From assembly GCA_026983855.1 (NCBI GenBank), contig JALSTE010000003.1, forward strand, positions 1-5,889: a stretch of DNA of 5,889 nucleotides, written 5' to 3'. Shown piece after piece: positions 1 through 5,007 of the stretch. The notes under the pieces are model-generated. The model saw only the letters and a list, made by a program, of their open reading frames with translations, was not told where the DNA came from and ran no database searches. A program made the translations under genes and the position numbers. Position 1 is the stretch's first letter. Each line of letters begins with the position of its first letter. Origin of the DNA: Acidimicrobiia bacterium (GTDB taxonomy: Bacteria > Actinomycetota > Acidimicrobiia > Acidimicrobiales > Poriferisodalaceae).

Positions 1-870
1 GTCTATCTCCTCGATGTGATCCTGACCGACATCACCTATCCAGAGGTCCCCGGTCTCGGAGTCGAAGGAGAAGCGCCACGGGTTCCTCACCCCGAACACC
101 CAGATCTCGGGGGCGACGATCTCGGGGTGGTCGGTGAACGGGTTGTCCGGCGGAATCCGATAGCCGCCGGTGACCGGGGTGGGGTCGATCCTGACGATGG
201 AGCCCAGCAGGGTGGTGGTGTCCTGGCCACTGCCCAGGGGGTCGTACCCCGAACCACCGTCGCCCAGGCCGAGGTAGAGCATGGCGTCGGGCCCGAACTC
301 GATGTGGCCCCCGTTGTGATTGGCGAAGGGCTGGGTGACGCTGATCACCTCGGCCTCGGAGCCGGGATCCACCCGGCCATCTTCGACACTCCACGAGGAG
401 ACCCGTGAATTGCCCTCGAGATCGGTGAACGAGGCGTAGAAGCGCCCCCGGGGTCCGAATGCGACACCGAGTAGTCCCCGCTCGCCCTCGGTGGAGACCC
501 GGTCCCCTATGTTCAACCACTCCTCGGGTGGGCCCCCAGGCCCGATTCTGAAGACCACCCCGGTCTTGGAGGCGACGTACAGGGCGGAGTCGGGCCCGGC
601 GACGAGATCCAGGGGTTGGGGAACCCGGGCGATGATGGTGAACCCGATACGGACCGAATCCAGTGGAGCCGGGCCCGGTGTCACCGGAACAATGGTCGAC
701 CCCGTGTCGGTGGTGGCCTCCGGGGCGGATGGAACCTCGGACGCATCGGTGTCAGCGGGTTCGATGGCGGAGGTGGTCGAGGACGTCGGGGCCTCGGTTG
801 CCCTCGGGCGGTCGGCGGAGCAGGCGGTGAGGGCCAGGAGGGCCACCACCAGGATGACCATCCTGGTCAC
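1..870 (-). CDS. PQQ-dependent sugar dehydrogenase-like lipoprotein (glucose/sorbosone dehydrogenase family), 3' end outside window
   Basis: The minus-strand frame stays open from the left edge, so the C-terminus is missing. A signal peptide ends in the lipobox LTAC with Cys17, so the protein is probably lipid-anchored outside the cytoplasmic membrane. Residues 18-70 form a Ser/Thr/Pro/Ala/Asp-rich linker, and the beta-propeller begins near residue 71. Family motifs are clear: NHNGGHIEFGPD (184-195), YLGLGDGG, RIDP, IWVFGVRNPWRFSFD with Arg262-Asn263, and LWIGDVGQD. By family knowledge, His185 and Arg262-Asn263 match the catalytic His144 and the PQQ-binding Arg228-Asn229 of Acinetobacter soluble glucose dehydrogenase. 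Such proteins oxidise sugars or polyols using PQQ; the substrate here is unknown, and many family members are uncharacterised. The start is uncertain. GTG at 870 gives a typical lipoprotein leader (MTRMVILVVALLALTAC). GTG at 918 sits one base after the tesB stop and has a weak GGGACGG upstream, but would add a Pro-rich leader. It probably shares a transcript with tesB. Confidence 0.88.
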   Translation of the reverse strand, partial: MTRMVILVVALLALTACSADRPRATEAPTSSTTSAIEPADTDASEVPSAPEATTDTGSTIVPVTPGPAPLDSVRIGFTIIARVPQPLDLVAGPDSALYVASKTGVVFRIGPGGPPEEWLNIGDRVSTEGERGLLGVAFGPRGRFYASFTDLEGNSRVSSWSVEDGRVDPGSEAEVISVTQPFANHNGGHIEFGPDAMLYLGLGDGGSGYDPLGSGQDTTTLLGSIVRIDPTPVTGGYRIPPDNPFTDHPEIVAPEIWVFGVRNPWRFSFDSETGDLWIGDVGQDHIEEID

Positions 871-919
871 CGTGGGTACGGGGCTCGGGTCCGTCGATGG
901 CCCGATGCCGGGCGTCACC

Positions 920-1780
920 TCAGCCGTCCCGCGGTCTCAGGGGGCGAATCAGGCCCTCCTGGCTCACCGAGATGACCAGGGTTCCGTCGGAGGTGAACAT
1001 CTGACCGTTGGCGAGACCGCGGGCGCAGCAACTCGAGGGGGTCTCCTGATCGAAGAGCAGCCACTCATCGGCCCGGAACGGACGGTGGAACCACATGTTG
1101 TGATCCAGGCTGGCCATCATCAGGGCCTCGTCGTGCCAGCTCACGCCGTGGGGCAACAGGGTGGTGTCGAGCAGGGTCATGTCCGATGCGTAGGCGGCCA
1201 CACAGGCATGGAGGTGGAAGTCGGCGGGTAGCGGACCGTCGGCCTTGAGCCAGACCCGCTGCCGATCATCCGGTGCCGCCCGGGCCCTCTCGATGGGGGC
1301 GTGGTCGACGTACCTCATGTCGATGGGCCGGGGTCGGGTGTACCAGGCCCCGAGCTGCTCCCGGTAGGGGGCCATCCGTTCCTCGAAGTTCGGAAGCTCC
1401 TCGGGGGGAGGGACGTCGGGCATGGGGATCTGGTACTCCAGTCCCTCCTCGTGCACCTGGAACGAGGCCTGCAGGTTGAAGATGGCCCGGCCGTGCTGGA
1501 TGGCCACCACCCGGCGGGTCGTGAAACTGCGACCGTCGCGGATGCGGTCGACCTCGTAGAGAATCGGGGTGGTGGGATCCCCGGGGCGGAGAAAGTAGGA
1601 GTGGAGGGAATGCACCCTACGGTCGTCGTCAACGGTCCTGACCGCGGCCATGAGGGCCTGTCCGGCCACCTGACCGCCGAACACCCGCTGGCGGTCGTCG
1701 TCGGGGCTGCGACCCCGGAACATGTTCACCTCGATGGGTTCCAGCACCAGGATCTCGATCAGGTCCTCGAGGGCAGTCAT
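920..1780 (-). CDS. tesB: Acyl-CoA thioesterase II (TesB family)
   Basis: This 286-residue cytoplasmic enzyme hydrolyses medium- to long-chain acyl-CoA to free fatty acid and CoA. The length equals that of E. coli TesB. It has the double-hotdog layout. The N-terminal half carries FGGQVAGQALMAA (34-46), the HSLHSYFLRPGD segment (57-68) and the RDGRSFTTRRV motif (81-91). The C-terminal half carries ASDM (198-201), SLDHNMWFHRPF (224-235) and SVSQEGLIR (271-279). The expected catalytic triad is present as Asp200, Ser224 (Thr in E. coli) and Gln274. ATG at 1780 was chosen because the motif-bearing protein starts there as in relatives. The frame is open further upstream to 1930, but that stretch is Pro/Arg-rich and would overlap the divergent gtrA gene. 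No good Shine-Dalgarno sequence or -10 box is visible upstream. The sugar dehydrogenase follows directly and is probably cotranscribed. Confidence 0.94.
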   Translation of the reverse strand: MTALEDLIEILVLEPIEVNMFRGRSPDDDRQRVFGGQVAGQALMAAVRTVDDDRRVHSLHSYFLRPGDPTTPILYEVDRIRDGRSFTTRRVVAIQHGRAIFNLQASFQVHEEGLEYQIPMPDVPPPEELPNFEERMAPYREQLGAWYTRPRPIDMRYVDHAPIERARAAPDDRQRVWLKADGPLPADFHLHACVAAYASDMTLLDTTLLPHGVSWHDEALMMASLDHNMWFHRPFRADEWLLFDQETPSSCCARGLANGQMFTSDGTLVISVSQEGLIRPLRPRDG

Positions 1781-1835
1781 CGGCCCATGGTCCCACAGGC
1801 CCGTCCCCGGGTGGAGTCCACGACCCGGCGGGTTC

Positions 1836-1870
1836 CCCGATCGGGTGACGGGGACCCATCGGGACGGGGG
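1836..1870. promoter_or_regulatory. Palindrome and short direct repeat in the divergent tesB/gtrA intergenic region
   Basis: A perfect 10-base palindrome, CCCGATCGGG, lies at 1836-1845. Overlapping it is a near-repeat: ATCGGGTGACGGGG at 1840-1853 and ATCGGGACGGGG at 1858-1869, spaced 18 bases apart. Such elements between divergent genes can be operators. However, the DNA is very GC-rich and short palindromes of this kind occur by chance, so this is only a candidate site. Confidence 0.2.
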
Positions 1871-1875
1871 AGCCC

Positions 1876-1881
1876 TACACT
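1876..1881 (+). promoter_or_regulatory. Probable -10 box for a leaderless gtrA transcript
   Basis: TACACT matches the actinobacterial TANNNT -10 pattern and ends 8 bases before the GTG start of the GtrA gene at 1890. It contains the only TA dinucleotide in the intergenic DNA. No Shine-Dalgarno sequence precedes that GTG, which fits transcription starting at or next to the start codon. No convincing -35 hexamer is present at the usual spacing. The call rests on one hexamer and its position. Confidence 0.45.
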
Positions 1882-1889
1882 GCCCAACC

Positions 1890-2363
1890 GTGAACACCGG
1901 CCCCGAACCCCACTCTCTGTGGCACCGCACCCGCGTGACCCGGGAGAAGCTCCTCCGTTACGCCGGGGTCTCCGTGGTGTCGGTGGTGGTCACCCAGTCC
2001 CTCCTGCTCTTCCTCAAGGGTGGTCTGGGTTGGACGGGTGTGGGGGCCAATCTGGTGGCGGTGTCGGTGGCGGCCCTTCCCGCCTATCTCCTCAACCGTC
2101 GCTGGGTCTGGGGGGTGACGGGTAGCCACTCCTGGAGCCGCGAGGTGACCCCCTTCTGGGTGTACACCCTCATGGGCCTGGTGGTGTCGACGGTATTCGT
2201 GGGTGTCGCCGATGACCGATGGGGAACCACGGTGGCGGTGTCGGCGGCCAATCTGACCGCCTTCGGGGTGCTGTGGGTGGGGAAGTTCCTCATGATGGAC
2301 CGGATCCTCTTCACCTCCGGGGACCGGGGGGTCACCCCGGTGACGGTCCGGGTGAGGGGCTGA
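1890..2363 (+). CDS. GtrA family membrane protein
   Basis: This 157-residue integral membrane protein has the four-helix plan of the GtrA family (Pfam GtrA). Predicted helices lie near residues 22-43, 49-67, 87-106 and 113-135. The hallmark LLNRRWVWG (67-75) follows helix 2, and helix 4 ends in a charged-hydrophobic FLMMDRILF segment. GtrA-like proteins are linked to moving polyprenyl-phosphate-linked sugars across the cytoplasmic membrane or to delivering them for cell-envelope glycosylation; most are assigned only by context. GTG at 1890 was chosen because it gives a cytoplasmic, basic N-terminus just ahead of helix 1 and follows a -10-like box. An in-frame ATG at 1722 would lie inside tesB on the opposite strand and add a non-membrane Pro/Arg-rich stretch. 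The stop lies 7 bases before the methyltransferase start, so the two genes should be cotranscribed. The transported substrate cannot be read from sequence. Confidence 0.87.
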   Translation: MNTGPEPHSLWHRTRVTREKLLRYAGVSVVSVVVTQSLLLFLKGGLGWTGVGANLVAVSVAALPAYLLNRRWVWGVTGSHSWSREVTPFWVYTLMGLVVSTVFVGVADDRWGTTVAVSAANLTAFGVLWVGKFLMMDRILFTSGDRGVTPVTVRVRG

Positions 2364-2370
2364 ACCCGCC

Positions 2371-2997
2371 TTGGACCGGAGACTACGACTCCTCGCCGAG
2401 GAGGCCAGGGGATTCATGCCCCCGGCGGAGGGCCTCGCCCTGTACCGCTCGGCCCTCGTGGGCTCCCGTGTCGGTCCGATCGTGGAGCTGGGAACCTACT
2501 GCGGAAAGTCGGCCGTGTACCTGGGTGCCGCGGCACGGGAGACCGGGTCGGTGGTGTTCACCATCGACCATCACCGGGGTTCGGAGGAGATGCAGGCCGG
2601 CTGGGACCATCATGACGAGTCGTTGGTCGACTCCGCCACCGGCCTCATGGACTCGCTTCCGGAGTTCCGTGGACTAGTGGATCGGGCCGGGCTCGGGGAC
2701 GTTGTCATCGGGATCCTGGGGGACACGGTCACCGTCGGTCGTTTCTGGGGGGCGGGAGTCGGGATGGTTTTCATAGACGGTGGTCACGGGGCCGAACCCG
2801 CCCACCGTGACTACGAGACCTGGGCGCCCAGGGTGCTGGCCGGGGGGGTGCTGGCCATCCACGACGTATTCCCCGATCCCGCCGACGGCGGCCGACCACC
2901 CCACGAGATATACCTGCGGGCCCTCGATTCGGGGATGTTCGAGGAGACGGCGGCCGAGGGATCGCTCCGGATCCTCACCCGATCGGCCAGGGGCTGA
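2371..2997 (+). CDS. Class I SAM-dependent O-methyltransferase, CmcI/TylF-like (MeT1-like candidate)
   Basis: This is a 208-residue cytoplasmic Rossmann-fold methyltransferase. The SAM-binding motif I is VELGTYCGKSAVYLG (38-52). The second strand ends at TIDHHRGSEE (64-73), a signature of this actinobacterial family. VFIDGGHG (133-140) and LAIHDVFPDP (161-170) supply acidic residues, Asp136 and Asp165, that could bind a metal as in Mg-dependent sugar methyltransferases of the TylF type. By content of the locus it is the best candidate for a MeT1-like enzyme, which in mycobacteria methylates the reducing-end 1-OH of 3-O-methylmannosides; that role is inferred. The TTG start at 2371 is chosen because it keeps the ARGFMPPAEGLALY helix seen in relatives. 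GAGGGG at 2354-2359 lies 11 bases upstream. ATG at 2416, with AGGGG before it, would cut that helix. The gene lies 7 bases after gtrA and converges on the toroid gene. Confidence 0.87.
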   Translation: MDRRLRLLAEEARGFMPPAEGLALYRSALVGSRVGPIVELGTYCGKSAVYLGAAARETGSVVFTIDHHRGSEEMQAGWDHHDESLVDSATGLMDSLPEFRGLVDRAGLGDVVIGILGDTVTVGRFWGAGVGMVFIDGGHGAEPAHRDYETWAPRVLAGGVLAIHDVFPDPADGGRPPHEIYLRALDSGMFEETAAEGSLRILTRSARG

Positions 2998-3016
2998 TTC
3001 CGTCGGGGTCAGCCCC
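2990..3016. terminator. Hairpin spanning the methyltransferase stop codon
   Basis: GGGGCTGA (2990-2997) and TCAGCCCC (3009-3016) form a perfect 8-base-pair stem with an 11-base loop. The TGA stop codon is part of the left arm. No T-run follows, so it would be a GC-rich terminator without a classical tail. Its right arm is repeated at 3073-3080, so the left arm could pair with either copy. Confidence 0.45.
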
Positions 3017-3099
3017 GGGAGGGGTCCGGGTGGTCGAAGCCTGAGTGTTGTTCACGCTTCCGGGGTGTTGGGTCAGCCCCGGGGGTCCAGGTGGTCGAA
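3006..3099. repeat. Partial duplication of the 3' end of the toroid gene
   Basis: Bases 3070-3099 hold the last codons and stop of the toroid gene (minus strand, FDHLDPRG-stop). Bases 3006-3038 repeat this segment with one substitution and a three-base insertion, and would encode FDHPDPSRG-stop. The copies are 64 bases apart and out of frame with each other, so the outer one is not a readthrough extension. It looks like a small duplication of a gene end in the convergent intergenic region. Confidence 0.75.
3036..3060. terminator. Imperfect hairpin between the convergent genes
   Basis: GAAGC (3036-3040) pairs with GCTTC (3056-3060). Inside, after one C-C mismatch, TGA (3042-3044) pairs with TCA (3052-3054), leaving a 7-base loop. 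The element lies between two converging stop codons and can form on either strand, so it is a plausible bidirectional terminator. No U-tract is present. Confidence 0.4.
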
Positions 3100-4116
3100 C
3101 CGCGCCAGACCCTCACCCAGGAGGAGGCCCGAGGCGGGGGTGCGTGAGTCCAGGGCGTCGGCGGCGAGAATGACCGCCGCACTGGTGTAGGTGCTTCGCT
3201 CCCCGTCGGGAAAGTTCACCCCCTCGGGGTACACGATGCCGGTGAAGTAGGCGCCGTCCCGGTCCCGGAGCACCTGGATCGAGTCGAAGAGACCGACGGC
3301 CGTGGTCCTGTCCCCGGCGACCAGGTAGGCCATGGCGCACTCGCAGGTCTCCGCTGCGGTAACCCACGGCTGGTCGCTGACACAGCGGATTCCGCGTCCG
3401 GGAAGGGCGAACGTCTCCCAGCCGGACTCGAGTCTGCGAGTGGCCTCCCGGCCGCCGACGGCCCCGGACAGCACGGGGTAGTACCAGTCCATCGCCCACC
3501 GCTGCTTGGGTTCGAACGCGTCGGGGTGGTTGGCGATGACCGACCCCAGCCTCACCGCCGACAGCTCCCAGTCGGGGCGGTCCTCACCCATCTCCCCCGC
3601 CAAACGGAGGGCGCACAGCAGGGAGTGGTATATCGAGGACGATCCGGTCAGGAGGGCGTAGGACCATGGGGTTCCGTCGGCGTGGCGGGCCCAGATGATC
3701 TCCCCCCGGGCGGTCTGCATGGAAAGAACGAAGTCGATGGCCCGACGCACCACCGGCCACATGGTGTCCAGGAAGGCGTGATCAGACGTCATCAGCCAGT
3801 GGTGCCAGACCCCCGTGGCCACGTAGGCGCAGACGTTGGTGTCGATCTTGGGATCCTCTATCCCCCCGCTCACGTAGTAGTGGTGCCACCAGCCATCCCG
3901 GTGCTGGGAGTCGACCAACCACTGGTAGGCGGCCTCGGCCTCGGCGGTCAGCCCGGCCACGTCGAGGGCCATGGCGGCCTCCACGTGGTTCCAGACGTCG
4001 GCGTGGCCCCCGGGGAACCAGAGGATCATCCCGTCGGGCTGCTGCTGTTCGACTATCGACGCCGCGGTGGCGCCTATGTCGGCGGCGGCGAGAACTCCGG
4101 TGGACTCAGGCGGCAC
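3073..4116 (-). CDS. (alpha/alpha)6-toroid protein, candidate MmpH-like endo-mannosidase (often labelled 'prenyltransferase')
   Basis: This 347-residue protein has no signal peptide or membrane segment. It is built of helical repeats with Trp- and Gly-rich turns. Conserved stretches are QQPDGMILW (25-33), HADVWNHVEAAMAL (38-51), SQHRDGWWHHYY (70-81), TPWSYALLTGSSSIYHSL (149-166), RWAMDWYYPVLSG (206-218), CVSDQPWVTAAETCECAMA (245-263) and DGAYFTGIVYPEG (287-299). The Q-x-x-DG-x-W pattern resembles terpene-cyclase toroids, which is why relatives are often named prenyltransferase. No DxDD or other prenyl-substrate motif was noticed. The acidic and aromatic-rich motifs fit an alpha-toroid glycosidase. 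In mycobacteria the MMP locus carries an endomannosidase, MmpH, that cuts the polymer into primers; equivalence is inferred from locus content. GTG at 4116 is chosen because GGGGGGAG lies 4 bases upstream. It overlaps the methyltransferase stop by 11 bases. GTG at 4137 is an alternative without a ribosome site. Confidence 0.8.
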   Translation of the reverse strand: MPPESTGVLAAADIGATAASIVEQQQPDGMILWFPGGHADVWNHVEAAMALDVAGLTAEAEAAYQWLVDSQHRDGWWHHYYVSGGIEDPKIDTNVCAYVATGVWHHWLMTSDHAFLDTMWPVVRRAIDFVLSMQTARGEIIWARHADGTPWSYALLTGSSSIYHSLLCALRLAGEMGEDRPDWELSAVRLGSVIANHPDAFEPKQRWAMDWYYPVLSGAVGGREATRRLESGWETFALPGRGIRCVSDQPWVTAAETCECAMAYLVAGDRTTAVGLFDSIQVLRDRDGAYFTGIVYPEGVNFPDGERSTYTSAAVILAADALDSRTPASGLLLGEGLARFDHLDPRG

Positions 4117-4906
4117 TGTTCTCCCCCCGACTGCCACCCCGGACGGCCACGCCAGGGGAGTGGGTATCCTCCCCGTCCCCCGCCGGGGAGTGGGGGAGCT
4201 CGGTGTAGATCACGATGCTCTTACCCAGGACCGGGTTCAGCAGCCGATCGGCCCATCTGGTCGTCCGGGGGGCCTCGATGATGTCCCACTCCAGAAAGCG
4301 CCGATAGGCCTTCACCAGCCGGTGGTCGTCGTTGGTGGGTCCCACGGCGCACTTCAGCCACCAGTAGGGAGAATGGAGGGCGTGGGCGTGGTGGCTGCCC
4401 CGGGTGATCAGACCGGCGGCCTCGAGTCGGGCCGTCAGCTCACGCCTGCGGTAGATGCGGACGTGACCCCCCTCGGCGATGGGGGCGTGGTAGGCGTCGG
4501 AGAGCCTCCAGCAGACCTGCTCGGGAAACCAGGAGGGGACGGTCGCCGCCATGGTCCCCCCGGGACGGAGGACCCTGACCAACTCCGATATGGCGCCCCG
4601 GTCGTCGGGAATGTGCTCGAGCACCTCGGAGACGATGATCCGGTCGAATGTGGAATCGGGGAACGGCAGGCGGAGCGCATCCCCGCGAACGGGTCCACCG
4701 TGGGGTTCGCCGGGTACCTCACCGGCGTCGACCATGGCCCCGAAGGTGCCGGCCACGTCGATCAACTCGGGATGGCTGTAGTCGAGGGCCACGGTGCGGG
4801 CGCCCCGGCGCAGACACTCAAAGGCGTGACGACCGGCTCCGCACCCCATGTCCAGGACCAGGTCCCCCCGTCTGAGCCCCAGACGGTCGAAGTCGACGGT
4901 CAGCAC
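4106..4906 (-). CDS. Class I SAM-dependent methyltransferase, Methyltransf_11 type (candidate 3-O-methyltransferase)
   Basis: This 266-residue cytoplasmic enzyme carries the SAM-binding motif VLDMGCGAGRH (17-27), an acidic strand-2 end at Asp42 (VALDYS), GDALRLPFPDSTFD (75-88), SEVLEHIPDD (93-102) and the post-motif LRPGG (113-117). A family-specific C-terminal region has GGHVRIYRRREL (146-157), HHAHALHSPYWWLKC (172-186) and LNPVLGKS (223-230). Residues from about 237 on are a low-complexity tail. The GTG start at 4906 is supported by GGAGGG at 4915-4920, 8 bases upstream, and gives the MLTVDFDRLGL N-terminus I recall in actinobacterial relatives. The open frame further upstream to 5116 lies partly within the glycosyltransferase gene and is Pro/Arg-rich. 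In a GT4-methyltransferase-toroid operon it is the likely enzyme that methylates sugar hydroxyls along a growing polysaccharide, as the 3-O-methyltransferase of the mycobacterial MMP cluster does. The exact position methylated is not readable. Confidence 0.9.
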   Translation of the reverse strand: MLTVDFDRLGLRRGDLVLDMGCGAGRHAFECLRRGARTVALDYSHPELIDVAGTFGAMVDAGEVPGEPHGGPVRGDALRLPFPDSTFDRIIVSEVLEHIPDDRGAISELVRVLRPGGTMAATVPSWFPEQVCWRLSDAYHAPIAEGGHVRIYRRRELTARLEAAGLITRGSHHAHALHSPYWWLKCAVGPTNDDHRLVKAYRRFLEWDIIEAPRTTRWADRLLNPVLGKSIVIYTELPHSPAGDGEDTHSPGVAVRGGSRGENSAA

Positions 4907-5007
4907 GGTCTCGACCCTCCGGTGATCTTCGCCGACCCCATGTGGTGGTACCGCCGACCGTGGGGGCGTTCGGGAGTGGGGTCGGGACGTAGCGGTCGGC
5001 CGTTCAT
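4900..5007 (-). CDS. Possible 35-codon linking ORF between glycosyltransferase and methyltransferase
   Basis: An ATG at 5007 overlaps the glycosyltransferase stop in an ATGA-type junction. It opens a 35-codon frame beginning MNGRPLRPDPTPERP. This frame ends at a TGA (4902-4900) that overlaps the methyltransferase GTG in the string GTGCTGA. It fills the only gap in the operon exactly. The peptide is basic and Pro-rich and matches no family I know. About 77% of its codons end in G or C. It could be a coupling mini-gene, a remnant of a longer methyltransferase N-terminus in another frame, or chance. Confidence 0.2.
   Translation of the reverse strand: MNGRPLRPDPTPERPHGRRYHHMGSAKITGGSRPC
4915..4920 (-). 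promoter_or_regulatory. Shine-Dalgarno sequence deciding the methyltransferase start
   Basis: On the minus strand GGAGGG lies 8 bases before GTG at 4906. It is the clearest ribosome-binding site in the window and fixes this start over the longer upstream open frame. Confidence 0.7.

Noticed and set aside
32..520. A 162-codon minus-strand ATG-initiated open frame
   Set aside because: It is on the same strand but in a different frame from the sugar dehydrogenase, whose NHNGG and GVRNP motifs are read in the other frame. The product is Arg/Pro-rich noise.
491..1231. A 246-codon plus-strand open frame opposite the sugar dehydrogenase and tesB
   Set aside because: It crosses two opposite-strand genes with clear catalytic motifs, and its own translation shows no recognisable domain.
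1845..1850. GTGACG as a -35 box for the gtrA promoter
   Set aside because: It lies 25 bases from the -10-like hexamer, well beyond the usual 16-19, so it was not annotated.
1781..1930. Extension of tesB to a start at 1930
   Set aside because: The added 50 residues have no counterpart in TesB proteins of the usual 286 residues and would overlap the divergent gtrA start.
1301..2125. A 274-codon plus-strand open frame running from tesB into gtrA
   Set aside because: It is antisense to tesB and out of frame with gtrA, and its product is low-complexity with no family features.
1875..2417. A 180-codon minus-strand open frame opposite gtrA
   Set aside because: It is rich in His, Pro and Arg with no fold signature, and it lies over a gene with a clear GtrA membrane topology.
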